A stretch of DNA of 43,006 bases from Rhodoferax sp. (GTDB lineage Bacteria > Pseudomonadota > Gammaproteobacteria > Burkholderiales > Burkholderiaceae_C), in assembly GCF_030697375.1 (NCBI RefSeq), contig NZ_JAUYQD010000032.1, forward strand, positions 1 through 43,006, given 5' to 3'. A program made the translations under genes and the position numbers. A model generated the notes under the pieces. That model did not search any database and had not been told where the DNA came from. It worked only from the letters and a program-made list of their open reading frames with translations. Numbering within the stretch: the stretch's first letter is position 1; each line of letters begins with the position of its first letter. Positions 8,333 to 16,740 of this stretch are shown here, piece by piece.

Positions 8333-9484
8333 TTAACGGCGCAATTGACGCGAATGGCTGTGCACTGCGTCCACCAGGGCCGCGACATGTTCCGGTGGGG
8401 TGTGCTGGCTGATGCCGTGGCCCAGGTTGAAGATATGGGTGGGGCCGGTGCCGCTGCCCTGGTAGGGCGTGCCAAAACTGTCCAGCACCCGGGCCACTTC
8501 GGTGGCAATCTGGGCCGGCGGGGCAAACAGCACATTGGGGTCGATATTGCCTTGCAAGGCCTTGCCGGGGCCGTTCTCAAGGCCACCGACCAGCGCACGG
8601 GCGGCACCCAGGTTCACGGTCCAGTCCAGGCCCAGCACGTCGCAGTCCAGCGTCGCCATGTCCTTGAGCCACAAGCCACCGCCTTTGGTGAAGACAATGC
8701 GGGGGATCACCTCGCCCTGGGGGCCTACGCGTTTGAGCTGGGCCAGTACACGTGCCGTGTAGGCCATGGAGAACTCCTGGAATGCGCCGTCGGCCAGCAC
8801 ACCGCCCCAGCTGTCAAAAATCATCACGGCCTGGGCACCGGCGTCGATTTGGGCGTTCAGGTAGGCCGCTACGGAGTCGGCGTTGACGGTGAGCATGCGG
8901 TGCATCAGGTCAGGGCGGCTGTACAGCATGGTTTTGACCAGGCGGTAGTCGTCCGAACCCGCGCCCTCCACCATGTAGCAGGCCAGGGTCCAGGGGCTGC
9001 CCGAGAAGCCGATCAGTGGCACGCGGCCCCGGCCGTCGGCCTGGGTCAGCGCCTTGCGGATGCTGCTGACGGCGTCAAACACGTACTGCAGCTTGGCCAT
9101 GTCGGGCACCTCCAGTTGGGCCACCGCCGCTTCGTCGCGCACCGGGTGGGCAAACTTGGGGCCTTCGCCCAGGGCAAAGGACAGGCCCAGGCCCATGGCA
9201 TCGGGCACGGTCAGGATGTCGCTGAACAAGATGGCAGCGTCCAGCGGGTAGCGGTCCAGCGGCTGCAGCGTCACTTCGGTGGCGTAGTCGCGGTTGGTGG
9301 CCAGGCCCATGAAGCTGCCGGCCTTGGCGCGGCTGGCGCGGTATTCGGGTAAATAACGCCCGGCCTGGCGCATCATCCACAGCGGCGTGTAGTCGGTGGC
9401 TTGGCGCAGGCAGGCCTGCAAAAACGTGGGGTTTTGCAGATGGGAGAAGGTGCTGTCTAGGGCGGTGGGTGTGGAAGAAGTCAT
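8333..9484 (-). CDS. hemE: Uroporphyrinogen decarboxylase
   Basis: Converts uroporphyrinogen III to coproporphyrinogen III in heme synthesis; cytoplasmic. The signature [16 protein letters not shown] lies near the N-terminus, with [16 protein letters not shown] in the middle and GNIDPNVLF and [16 protein letters not shown] toward the end. I chose the ATG at 9484 (383 residues). The open frame reaches 9553, but those 23 residues precede the region that aligns with the family. Even so the protein has a slightly long N-terminus ([11 protein letters not shown]...). It ends 44 bp before repeat copy B. Confidence 0.96.
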   Translation of the reverse strand: MTSSTPTALDSTFSHLQNPTFLQACLRQATDYTPLWMMRQAGRYLPEYRASRAKAGSFMGLATNRDYATEVTLQPLDRYPLDAAILFSDILTVPDAMGLGLSFALGEGPKFAHPVRDEAAVAQLEVPDMAKLQYVFDAVSSIRKALTQADGRGRVPLIGFSGSPWTLACYMVEGAGSDDYRLVKTMLYSRPDLMHRMLTVNADSVAAYLNAQIDAGAQAVMIFDSWGGVLADGAFQEFSMAYTARVLAQLKRVGPQGEVIPRIVFTKGGGLWLKDMATLDCDVLGLDWTVNLGAARALVGGLENGPGKALQGNIDPNVLFAPPAQIATEVARVLDSFGTPYQGSGTGPTHIFNLGHGISQHTPPEHVAALVDAVHSHSRQLRR

Positions 9485-9681
9485 ACCCCAATTGTCGCAG
9501 GCAGCGTGCGGGATGGCAGCTGCTGGGGCCAGAAAAAACCAAGTTTCGAGCAAGACATATTCTTAATCGCCCGCTCCGGCTGTCTGGAGCCAAGACCATC
9601 CAAGCCAACAGCACATCTATGAAAACGGCCCCGAAGGGGCGCACGTAGCGGGGTTGAAAGTGTCGCCGGACAAGCGAAGTA

Positions 9682-9826
9682 AAACGCAGCGTCGGTGCTC
9701 CACCAGCAGGCACTTGTTTTGCATCACCAGCAGACCTGCCTCACGCGCTTTTTGTGCGGCTGCGTCGTGGGCAATGCCCAGTTGCAGCCACCCTGCCTGG
9801 GCGCGGATGGCTATGGCTTCATCGAC
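9682..9826 (-). pseudogene. Duplicated 3' fragment of the CoA-binding-protein gene
   Basis: 145 bp aligning without gaps to 13155-13299, with roughly 87% identity by eye. It encodes the last ~48 residues (DEAIAI, WLQLGI, AAAQKAREAGL, VQNKCLLVEHRRCV-like) of the intact gene at 13153-13569. The stop codon has changed from TGA to TTA, so the frame runs on, and there is no matching start. Upstream sequence on the minus strand is unrelated. It is a relic of a partial duplication or of recombination around the accessory patch. Confidence 0.8.
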
Positions 9827-9851
9827 CCCGTAGACATGGAAGTGCACATGC

Positions 9852-10142
9852 TCAAAACCCCACTTCCTTCTGGTGGCGCACAGCGAGAATCGTGACGGCA
9901 TCCGCGTCGATGCGGTACCGCGCCACATAGCCGCTGTCGCCAAAGTCGATCATCCACTCCCGGAATTCGTCGGACATGTCCTCAATGGGACGGCCGATAC
10001 CAGGTTGAGCCCCCAGAACTTTCACCCCTTGCCGCACTGTTTTGATGGCTCGCTTGGCCGCGTCCATGTTCTTGACGGCAAGGAAGCGATAGAGGCGCTG
10101 CACATCGAGCAGCGCTTGTCGTGACCAGATCAGACGTGACAT
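9852..10142 (-). CDS. ParE/RelE-superfamily toxin
   Basis: 96-residue protein with the compact ParE-like layout. It starts LIWSRQALLDVQRLYRFLAVKN, followed by AAKRAIKTVRQGVKVLGAQPGIGRPIED and a C-terminal strand pair (YVARYRIDADAVTILAVRHQKEVGF) ending in the typical VRHQKE-like motif. ParE members poison DNA gyrase and RelE members cleave mRNA; the LGAQPGIGRP segment favours ParE. The start overlaps the antitoxin gene by 13 bp, so the two are translationally coupled with antitoxin first. Confidence 0.85.
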   Translation of the reverse strand: MSRLIWSRQALLDVQRLYRFLAVKNMDAAKRAIKTVRQGVKVLGAQPGIGRPIEDMSDEFREWMIDFGDSGYVARYRIDADAVTILAVRHQKEVGF

Positions 10143-10420
10143 TCAGGCGGCTCGATGTCGTTGCCCTGTTCGAGTTGGGCCAACCACGCATCGGCTTCGT
10201 CGGCGGTCACATGCAGCCCGGTGGTGCGGTACTCTTCCCACGCCTTGAGCGTGTCCTGCCGGAACGCCTCGCGCTTTTCCTCGCGCTCGACGTACTGGGT
10301 GATCGCCTCGCGCATGAGCCAGTGAGCCGTGCGATGACGAGCAACGGCCAAACGCTTCACGCGGGCCTTGGTGTCGTCGTCAATCTTGATCGCAACAGGG
10401 CGAATGGCCGTAGCAGTCAT
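10130..10420 (-). CDS. Ribbon-helix-helix (CopG-type) antitoxin
   Basis: 96 residues. The N-terminus RPVAIKIDDDTKARVKRLAVARHRTAHWLMREAI fits a ribbon-helix-helix fold (one strand, two helices). The acidic, Trp-containing C-terminal tail (LKAWEEYRTTGLHVTADEADAWLAQLEQGNDIEPPE) would wrap the toxin. Members neutralise the toxin and repress their own promoter. A strong dyad 15 bp upstream of the start is the likely operator. Confidence 0.85.
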   Translation of the reverse strand: MTATAIRPVAIKIDDDTKARVKRLAVARHRTAHWLMREAITQYVEREEKREAFRQDTLKAWEEYRTTGLHVTADEADAWLAQLEQGNDIEPPECHV

Positions 10421-10434
10421 GGCAGCTTCCGTTA

Positions 10435-10465
10435 AAGTATCTCAAGGTATTACCTTATCATACTT
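10435..10465 (-). promoter_or_regulatory. Palindromic operator/promoter of the toxin-antitoxin pair
   Basis: A 31-bp dyad centred on base 10450. The arms AAGTAT-N3-AAGGTA and TACCTT-N3-ATACTT pair at 12 of 15 positions. On the minus strand it contains TATGAT (10458-10463), a good -10 hexamer, so a bound antitoxin would block transcription. A matching -35 box is not obvious. Confidence 0.65.
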
Positions 10466-10469
10466 GGCT

Positions 10470-10640
10470 CTATTCTGCTGCCTGATTCTTGTGCAGCTTG
10501 TCTTTCGTGGTCTCGTCAATCATTTCCCTTGCGTTGGTTTTCATCATGCTGTCGAGGTTGGTAAATTTTCGAGGTTCGATTTGGACGAAGACACCCGGGT
10601 TCGTCCTGAATGTCACCACTCCACTGGTTCGAGACCTCAT
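10470..10640 (-). CDS. Possible small protein or gene remnant (56 aa)
   Basis: A short frame from the ATG at 10640 gives a basic protein (VTFRTNPGVFVQIEP, TNLDSMMKTNAREMIDETTKDKL) with a protein-like composition and a helical C-terminal half. It lies directly upstream of the antitoxin operator. I do not recognise a family. It could be a standalone gene, the end of a larger decayed gene, or chance. Confidence 0.3.
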   Translation of the reverse strand: MRSRTSGVVTFRTNPGVFVQIEPRKFTNLDSMMKTNAREMIDETTKDKLHKNQAAE

Positions 10641-10690
10641 ATCGACCGAAGCTCCCAAGCTCGGAATGGTGCGCCTCGAAGCTGCTGTAA

Positions 10691-10879
10691 CTTCCCGCTG
10701 ACTGTCGCCAGCCCAGCATCGAAGCGGACCTTGCCAAGGCGATGGACCGCTTGCTGACCCGTTCCGGCCACCTGGAGCGGTGCATGAAAATGCTGCAAGT
10801 GACTGCGCCCAAGGCGGTGCTGTGGCAGCGGATCAAGGCGCTGACCAAGTATGAAAAATTGCTGTCCCGTGGCGAATAA
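10691..10879 (+). pseudogene. 3' remnant of an unidentified gene
   Basis: After a TAA at 10688, the frame is open to the TAA at 10877 and encodes an amphipathic helical sequence (IEADLAKAMDRLLTRSGHLERCMKMLQ, RIKALTKYEKLLSRGE). It ends right at a strong terminator, as a true gene end would. The only in-frame ATG early on (10742) would give 45 residues and has no visible ribosome binding site. I read it as the tail of a lost gene; the family is unknown. Confidence 0.4.
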
Positions 10880-10909
10880 AAAAGCCGCCATGGTTTGTGG
10901 CGGCTTTTT
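10878..10909. terminator. Bidirectional intrinsic terminator
   Basis: GCCGCC (10884-10889) pairs with GGCGGC (10899-10904) around a 9-base loop. It is flanked by six A residues on the left and five T residues on the right, so it can work on both strands. It would end the minus-strand lipoprotein gene (stop at 10959) and the plus-strand remnant. Confidence 0.8.
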
Positions 10910-10958
10910 GTTGCTCTATGGTGACCAAAGGGGGCACCACAAGGGGGGTAACGGAGTT

Positions 10959-12827
10959 CTATTGCGCCGGAGTGGATGTACCCGTGCTTCCGACGGCGTA
11001 GGAGGTCCAGATGCCGTTGCCCGCCGCGTCTTTGCTGGCCAGGAATACATAGCCAATGGTGGCGGTGCTGCCATAAGAGGCATCGCATTGCGTAGGATTT
11101 TTATTGGTCAGGCAAGTGGTATGGGCCTTGGCAATGCTGGCGATGCCATTGAGGGCCTTGGGGTAACTTCCCGTCCATATGGTGGTTCCACTCTTGGCCG
11201 AGTTGGTGTAGGCCTCAATGCGCACCTGTTCTCCACCTCCGGTAAAACTTACGCTGTTGGTACCAAGGCCGCTTGGGGTGATGCCTTGCGCGCTACGAAC
11301 AATGGCCTGCGCACCAGTGGTCGCCGTAAGCAATTCGTACGTCAGGCGGCGACTATGGAAGCTGGCGGTTTCAAACGTGTAGTTTGCGTCGGAGTATGCA
11401 GTTATCTTGAATCTCGCTGTCCCCAGCATCCGTGCGCTGTTATTGGTATTGGCGGTGGCGTCAGAGACAACCTTGAAGTTAGAGCAGTCGGAAGAGGCAT
11501 CGTCCGTTTGCAACCAGTCAAAATTGCTGCATCCGGCTTTGGGTTTGAAGGCTGCCACTTCAGTCCAGGTTCCTCCACTGTCTACGCTACTAAAGACCTT
11601 GGCGCTGTTGTATAGCTTGGTACCATTGACTTTCCCGGTGAAGTAGAAGTTGAACCCCGTTTGAATCGATGTTTGCGTGGCGACTCCATTGGCAATTGTG
11701 TATTGCGCACTAACTACGGGGCGCAATTCAAATTCAAATGGACTTTGGTTTCCATATATGCGCCATTTTCCGTCGGAGCCTTGTTTGACGGGCATAGGGG
11801 CTTGTTCTATGCCGCCATTCGCTAGCTTATTGGTGAAAGTGCCTTGGCAGATTTTCTTCTCACCATCGCAACCCTGAATCACATAGTCCAATAGTTTGTC
11901 TCCCAGCAAGCCGGGGTTATTGCCACTGCTGTCTCCGAGAAAACTGGTCAATTGGGCTGCGCGATTCTTGCCTCTGTTGAAGTAGTGCTCATCAAACAAA
12001 TCACGCATTGCGTCAGAGCCTATTCCCGCCAAAGTGCCTGTCTGTGCGTTAAAGGCGGCAATTAGGGCTTTGATCTTGGCGGTGTCCAATGCCAGGGTTT
12101 CCGCCTCAGGTCTGGGCACAGGGGTCACCGCAGAGAGCGTAGTGGTGGACTCAATTTTGGCGACTTCAACCCCGGTGTTTTTATCAGCCACACGCATGGT
12201 GCGCTGGCCCGCTGTTGCGCTGGCTTCCTGCTTAAAGTCAATGGTGTCGAGCAGTTTGTCGAGCCCCGAGTTGTCGGCAGTAAAGGCAGTGGTGAATAAA
12301 TCCACTTTGGTGTTGTCTTTTCCCAAAGCGCTCAGCACGTCCTTTAATGCCGCGATGAGTTTTTGCTTGGCGTCCGCCAGCTTCAATGGGTCAATCGCCC
12401 TGATTTTGTCCTTGTCTGAGAAAACTGCCGCTGGGTCTGCGCCAGTGGCTTGGGCCATGGCCACTTCGGTGGCCGGTGTGACGTTGACAACGCCGCTCAC
12501 CCCTGCTGCAGGAATTTTTTCCAACACACTGTGCAAGGTGTAGGTTTGGCCGCCCGCTGTGCCGGTTGCCTGCAACATGAGCGGTGCAGTAAAGCCTGAT
12601 ACGTCATTGAATGTATACGTTCCATTGGCATCGGCAGTGGTCGCCAATGTCTTGCCATTGGCATCTTTCAGGTTGACGGTAGCATTGGGCAGCGGCGCCC
12701 CAACTGCTGTTGTCCCCGTCAATGGAGTTGCACCTCCCGTGGTGGATGTGCCGCCGCCGCCGCCGCAAGCCGCCAAAACAGCCGCCGCCACCACTGACAG
12801 GCCCATGGCCTTCATACGCAATTTCAT
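10959..12827 (-). CDS. Large secreted lipoprotein with a carboxypeptidase-regulatory-like domain (622 aa)
   Basis: The N-terminus is a lipoprotein signal: MKLRMKAMGLSVVAAAVLAAC with lipobox LAAC, then a glycine run and Ser/Thr-rich spacer. Residues about 35-110 (GAPLPNATVNLKDANGKTLATTADANGTYTFNDVSGF...) resemble the prealbumin-like carboxypeptidase regulatory fold seen in surface lipoproteins. The rest, including paired cysteines (CDGEKKIC, CSNFDWLQTDDASSDC), is unrecognised. AAGGA lies about 10 bases before the ATG. Asp2-type sorting signals are absent, so outer-membrane or surface location is likely. Function unknown. Confidence 0.8.
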   Translation of the reverse strand: MKLRMKAMGLSVVAAAVLAACGGGGGTSTTGGATPLTGTTAVGAPLPNATVNLKDANGKTLATTADANGTYTFNDVSGFTAPLMLQATGTAGGQTYTLHSVLEKIPAAGVSGVVNVTPATEVAMAQATGADPAAVFSDKDKIRAIDPLKLADAKQKLIAALKDVLSALGKDNTKVDLFTTAFTADNSGLDKLLDTIDFKQEASATAGQRTMRVADKNTGVEVAKIESTTTLSAVTPVPRPEAETLALDTAKIKALIAAFNAQTGTLAGIGSDAMRDLFDEHYFNRGKNRAAQLTSFLGDSSGNNPGLLGDKLLDYVIQGCDGEKKICQGTFTNKLANGGIEQAPMPVKQGSDGKWRIYGNQSPFEFELRPVVSAQYTIANGVATQTSIQTGFNFYFTGKVNGTKLYNSAKVFSSVDSGGTWTEVAAFKPKAGCSNFDWLQTDDASSDCSNFKVVSDATANTNNSARMLGTARFKITAYSDANYTFETASFHSRRLTYELLTATTGAQAIVRSAQGITPSGLGTNSVSFTGGGEQVRIEAYTNSAKSGTTIWTGSYPKALNGIASIAKAHTTCLTNKNPTQCDASYGSTATIGYVFLASKDAAGNGIWTSYAVGSTGTSTPAQ

Positions 12828-13152
12828 TGGTTTTTTCCTTGTGATGCCCCCGAACGTGTTCGCCTCCCGTGGCTACATCGTCTCAAAAGACCTGGGGAAT
12901 TTTAGATGGAGTGGGGGCCAGCGGGCGAAACCCAAGGATGTGGTAACTACGCGAACCGGCGGCGCTTTCCGAGGCGGCTCCAGCGCTTGTTAACGTGGGT
13001 CGTCGAACACGGGGTCAATCCATGTCAATTGACCGATGGAAGGGAAATTTGCAAGGATGCCAATCTCGCGCTTCAAGTTGGAGAAGGGCTGAAGGCGTTT
13101 TGTCTTGGTCAGCTGCTGGAGCCGCCCGGCGGTGAACGTCGGGCGATCACGG
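12828..13152. other. 325-bp gap without a confident gene
   Basis: Just upstream of the lipoprotein start is its ribosome binding site. The rest holds no strong hairpin or repeat. One minus-strand frame ends in a protein-like tail (IGILANFPSIGQLTWIDPVFDDPR, stop at 12990) but has no start of its own, and upstream it only shadows the CoA-binding gene. It may be a decayed gene end. Confidence 0.4.
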
Positions 13153-13569
13153 TCAAACGCAGCGCCGATGCTCCACCAGCAGGCACTTGTTTTGCACCAC
13201 CCGCAGACCTGCCTCACGCGCTTTTTGGGCCGCCGCTTCGTGGCGGATGCCCAGTTGCAGCCACACGGCCTGGGCACCGATGGCGATGGCCTCGTCCACC
13301 ACCGGTGGCACGTCCGCGCAGTTGCGAAACACATTGACCATTTCAATGGCCTCGTGCTGCGCGGCTTCGGTGAGGGTGGGGTAGGCTTTTTCGCCCAAAA
13401 TTTCTGTGGCGTTGGGGTTGATCGGGACGATGCGCCAGCCCTGCGCTTGCATGTAGCGGGCGACTTCAAAACTGTCGCGGTGGGTTTTGGGTGACAGGCC
13501 CACCACGGCCACGGTGCGGGTCTGCGCCAGAAGTTGGCGGATGGTGTCGGCTTCGCTCAGGGGGCTCAT
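13153..13569 (-). CDS. CoA-binding (YccU-type) protein (138 aa)
   Basis: Rossmann-like CoA-binding domain protein: TRTVAVVGLSPKTHRDSFEVARYMQAQGWRIVPINP is the nucleotide-binding N-terminal half, and VNVFRNCADVPPVVDEAI with WLQLGIRHEAAAQKAREAGLRVVQNKCLLVEH completes the fold. Length is typical of the stand-alone family. The role is not defined; CoA binding is known for relatives. Its ATG overlaps the dsbD-like stop codon as ATGA, so it is translationally coupled to that gene. The 3' end is duplicated at 9682-9826. Confidence 0.88.
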   Translation of the reverse strand: MSPLSEADTIRQLLAQTRTVAVVGLSPKTHRDSFEVARYMQAQGWRIVPINPNATEILGEKAYPTLTEAAQHEAIEMVNVFRNCADVPPVVDEAIAIGAQAVWLQLGIRHEAAAQKAREAGLRVVQNKCLLVEHRRCV

Positions 13570-15875
13570 AAACGCGACAGCGCAGTGCGCAGCTCCTGGG
13601 TGCTCAAAATTTCAGACAGCACCACCGGGGGCTGGTTGGCCTGGTACAGCACATACACCGGCACGCCGCTGCGCCCCAGTTGCTCCAGTGCCTGGGTGAT
13701 GGCCGGGTCGCGGCGGGTCCAGTCGGCGCGCAACAGTGTCACCTTTTTGGCGGCAAAGTCGGCCAGCACCTCGGCCTTGCCCAGCGTGGTTTTCTTGTTG
13801 TACTGGCAGGTGATGCACCAAGCGGCGGTGAAGTCCACAAACACGGGCTTGCCGGCGGCCAGTTCGGTGTCGACCCGCCCCGGTGCCCAGGCCTGCCAGT
13901 CACCTTGGGTGGTGGAGGAGGCCTTGCCGGGCGCAGAGGCCTGCGCGGCTGAAAGGTCTTCTATTTTTAAGACATTTTGGCCGATAGCCCCCGTCAACAT
14001 TGCGCAAGCAGCTATGGAAATGCTAGCGAAAACCCAGCGGCTGCGCCCCCGCAGCCCCAAGGACCAGACCACCAGGGATACACTGAGGAGTAAGGCCAGC
14101 AGGCTGGCGGCGCCGTCCACGCCGCTCAGATGCCCCAGCACCCACACCAGCCACACCACCGTGGCCCACATCAAAAACGCCATGAAGCGGCGCAAGGCAT
14201 CCATCCAGGCGCCGGGCCTCGGCAGCCAGCGGCCCACCGCCGGCACCCAGCTGGCCACCAGAAAGGGCAGGGCCAATCCCAGCCCCAGCGCTGCAAAAAT
14301 GCCCAGGGCCTGGGCGCTGGGCAGGGTGATGGCATAACCCAGCGACGCGCCCATGAACGGCGCCGTGCAGGGCGACGCCACGGCCACGGCCAGCATGCCC
14401 GACAAAAACGCATCCACCGCCGGGTGGCGCAGTTGCAGCGAGGCCAGCCGGCTGGGCAGCAGGGTACCCACCTCCAGCAACCCCGCCAGGTTCAGCCCCA
14501 GCAGGGTGAACAGCACCGCCAGCCCTGCAATGACCGGGGGCGACTGCAGTTGAAAGCCCCAGCCCAGCTGTTCGCCCCCGGCGCGCAGGCCCAGCATCAG
14601 GCCGCCCAGCGCCATGAAGGAGAGCACCACCCCGGCGGTGTACGCCAGCCCTTGCAGTCGGTGGCTGGCGCGGCTGTGGCGGGCATGGCTGGCAAAACCC
14701 AGCACCTTGATGGCCAGTACCGGGAAGACACAGGGCATCAGGTTCAGAATCAGCCCCCCCAGCAGCGCAGCCGCCAAGCTCCAGGCGAAGGTGCCCATGC
14801 CGCTGGCCGCAGCGGTGCCCGCCAAGCCTGTGCTTGTGGGCAGGGTGGCGCCGCCATTCAAGTTGGATGGCGGTGCCGCGGCTGCAGTTCCCACGGGGTG
14901 CACGGCGGGCCAGGGGCCGCTGACCGTGGCTTGGGTGCGCAGGCTTTGTGCACCCCAGCCCAGCACCACGGGCAAAACAGACGGGCTGTCGATGCGCTGG
15001 GCCGACAAAGGAATCTGGGCAGACCACACCCCATCTTTCCAGGCCTGTGTACCGCTGCGGGGCATGCCTTCGCTGGCCACGGCGTTCTGGGCCGTGGGGG
15101 CCGCAGCGGTTTCGATGATTTCGGCGGTCTCTGGGAAGACGTTCAGCGCCTTGCCTTTCCAAGCACTGGGCAGGCCGCTGACGGTGAGTACCAGGCCTTC
15201 GGGGGCCACCTGCACCTGGGCGCTGCCCGCGTGGGCTTGCGGGCTGGCCGCACGCGCCGCCTCAAAGTCCGCGCCGTGCAGCGCGGTGGAGCCCTTGAGC
15301 GGAACCCGCAGCACAAAGTGGCCTTCTTGTGGAATGCACTCCTGGCGACACACCAGCCAACTGGCGGTCAAGCCGATTTCCAGGTCGCGCGCCAGCGGTG
15401 ACGGCGCAAAGGACGGTGCGATGGTGAGCGGCACCGGCAACAGCACGGTGCCCTCGTAGCCAAAATTGGCCAGGTTGCCAATGGCGATTTTCTGTGGTGT
15501 GGGCCAGGCGATGTCACCGGCCGTCACCCCCTTGGGCAGGGTCCAGGCCAATTGGGTCGAAAGGCCCGAGTCGCCCGGGTTTTTCCAATAGGTGTGCCAA
15601 TGGGGCTGGTGTTGCAGCTGCAAACCGAGCCAAATGGTTTGGCCCGCGTCCACCCCATCGGGGGCGTGGGCCACCAGTTCGGCGCGCACCTGCTCGGTTT
15701 GCACCCGTTCAGTGGCGCTGCTGGGGCCTGTTTTGCCTGGATTATTTAAGCCAAATTGGGCATGGGCCCCCGTAGATAGTGCGTAAACAGCTATAAAAAT
15801 AATAGCAATTCGAAAGGCCTGCAGGCAACGCGTAAAAAGATGCGGTGCGCGAAAAAGTGGGGTGATAAAGGTCAT
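13566..15875 (-). CDS. DsbD/ScsB-type protein-disulfide reductase (769 aa)
   Basis: Moves electrons from cytoplasmic thioredoxin across the inner membrane to periplasmic thiols. The layout is three-part. An N-terminal periplasmic domain follows a signal peptide (...IAVYALSTGAHA) and has the pair CRQEC. The membrane core of about eight helices has LNLMPCVFPVLAIK and ASPCTAPFMG. The C-terminal thioredoxin-like domain has WCITC. The long N-terminal domain (HWHTYWKNPGDSG, FGYEGTVLLPVPL) is more like ScsB/DipZ-type proteins than E. coli DsbD. I chose the ATG at 15875 because it heads the signal peptide; the frame is open to 16037. Two copies of a short dispersed repeat lie inside it, one in the signal peptide and one in a membrane helix. 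Confidence 0.9.
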   Translation of the reverse strand: MTFITPLFRAPHLFTRCLQAFRIAIIFIAVYALSTGAHAQFGLNNPGKTGPSSATERVQTEQVRAELVAHAPDGVDAGQTIWLGLQLQHQPHWHTYWKNPGDSGLSTQLAWTLPKGVTAGDIAWPTPQKIAIGNLANFGYEGTVLLPVPLTIAPSFAPSPLARDLEIGLTASWLVCRQECIPQEGHFVLRVPLKGSTALHGADFEAARAASPQAHAGSAQVQVAPEGLVLTVSGLPSAWKGKALNVFPETAEIIETAAAPTAQNAVASEGMPRSGTQAWKDGVWSAQIPLSAQRIDSPSVLPVVLGWGAQSLRTQATVSGPWPAVHPVGTAAAAPPSNLNGGATLPTSTGLAGTAAASGMGTFAWSLAAALLGGLILNLMPCVFPVLAIKVLGFASHARHSRASHRLQGLAYTAGVVLSFMALGGLMLGLRAGGEQLGWGFQLQSPPVIAGLAVLFTLLGLNLAGLLEVGTLLPSRLASLQLRHPAVDAFLSGMLAVAVASPCTAPFMGASLGYAITLPSAQALGIFAALGLGLALPFLVASWVPAVGRWLPRPGAWMDALRRFMAFLMWATVVWLVWVLGHLSGVDGAASLLALLLSVSLVVWSLGLRGRSRWVFASISIAACAMLTGAIGQNVLKIEDLSAAQASAPGKASSTTQGDWQAWAPGRVDTELAAGKPVFVDFTAAWCITCQYNKKTTLGKAEVLADFAAKKVTLLRADWTRRDPAITQALEQLGRSGVPVYVLYQANQPPVVLSEILSTQELRTALSRL
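14001..14026 (+). repeat. Dispersed short repeat, copy 1 (inside the dsbD-like gene)
   Basis: TGCGCAAGCAGCTAT followed by GGAAATGCTAGC, antisense to the gene. It codes for part of a hydrophobic helix (ISIAACAML), residues about 617-625. The GCTAT/CTAGC arms form a weak dyad. Confidence 0.6.
15781..15808 (+). repeat. Dispersed short repeat, copy 2 (signal peptide of the dsbD-like gene)
   Basis: GCGTAAACAGCTAT, then AAAAATAATAGCAA. The arms GCTAT and ATAGC pair perfectly. Antisense to the gene; it codes for residues about 23-32 of the signal peptide (IAIIFIAVYA). Confidence 0.65.
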
Positions 15876-16085
15876 TGCGCTGTGGGAGCGTTGCGGCGGT
15901 GTAAAAGTTCCCAAGCGTTGCCTGCGGGCAACGTCGGGCACGCCATTGTGGCATTGCGTTGGCATTAATGGTGAATACCCGATACAGGGCATGCAAGATG
16001 CCTTCGGGCGGATGTATAAAACGTTTGAGGTCGTCAAATGCTGGATGCGCCACTTTTTTCATCCTTTTTTTTACTGGAGTTCCCC

Positions 16086-16718
16086 ATGAAATTGTCAACA
16101 AAAATTGCCCAACTCGCTCTCGTGCTGGGCGCATTGCCTGTGGCCGCCCTGGCCGGTGATACGGGCACCGTGTACACCCAGCTCGGCACCAACGGTCTGG
16201 GCATTGGGTACGCAGCCTCGGTCAGCGACGACTGGGCGGTGCGCGGCCAGTACAACACGATGAAGCAATCCTTCAGCGGGGACGTGGGTGACTTCGGTTC
16301 CGGTTCTTCGCTGGATGTGAAGATCGACTTCAATTCGCTGCAATTGGTCGGCGACTGGTACCCCATGGGGGAAGGCTTCCGGGTGAGCGGCGGCGTGGTG
16401 TTTAACAACAACAAGATCACGCTCAACGGAACGGGTTCGGTGAACAATGGCCCCCAAACGGCCGTGACTGCTGAAATCAAGATGAGCGACGGTGTCGCGC
16501 CCTACCTGGGCATTGGTTATTCCACCAAACCCAAAGTGGCCAAGGGATTGGGCTTTAATTTTGATCTGGGTGTGATGGTTCAGAACCCCAAAGCCACGCT
16601 CACTGCCCCGGCTGCATCCGCTGCGGACGTCGCCGCCGAGCAAGCCCAAATGCAAGACGCCGTGGACAAGCTGAAATACATGCCCGTACTGGCCCTGGGC
16701 ATCAGCTACTCGTTCTAA
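16086..16718 (+). CDS. Outer-membrane beta-barrel protein (210 aa)
   Basis: A signal peptide (MKLSTKIAQLALVLGALPVAALA, cut before GDTG) is followed by alternating amphipathic strands (GLGIGYAASVSDDWAVRGQYN, SLQLVGDWYPMGEGFRVSGGVVFNNN, PYLGIGYSTKP) and a C-terminal Phe in ALGISYSF, the usual barrel-assembly signal. It resembles the OmpW/opacity-like small barrels by layout; ligand unknown. The ATG at 16086 has TGGAG eight bases upstream. A strong intrinsic terminator sits about 50 bp after the stop, inside the facing DUF167 gene. Confidence 0.82.
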   Translation: MKLSTKIAQLALVLGALPVAALAGDTGTVYTQLGTNGLGIGYAASVSDDWAVRGQYNTMKQSFSGDVGDFGSGSSLDVKIDFNSLQLVGDWYPMGEGFRVSGGVVFNNNKITLNGTGSVNNGPQTAVTAEIKMSDGVAPYLGIGYSTKPKVAKGLGFNFDLGVMVQNPKATLTAPAASAADVAAEQAQMQDAVDKLKYMPVLALGISYSF

Positions 16719-16740
16719 GCCACCCGTGTAAAACGCCGCC

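Noticed and set aside
9485..9681. Hairpins near 9573-9590 (CTCCGG/CTGGAG) and 9625-9640 (GCCCC/GGGGC) as terminators
   Set aside because: Short stems without a T-tract, and they lie upstream of hemE where a terminator is not needed; could be chance in GC-rich DNA.
12990..13152. Minus-strand tail (...GILANFPSIGQLTWIDPVFDDPR) as a separate gene
   Set aside because: No start codon of its own; the rest of the frame is a shadow of the CoA-binding gene.
14130..15401. Plus-strand open frame (423 codons) opposite the dsbD-like gene
   Set aside because: Gln/Arg/His-rich, no domain-like features; a shadow of the real gene on the other strand.
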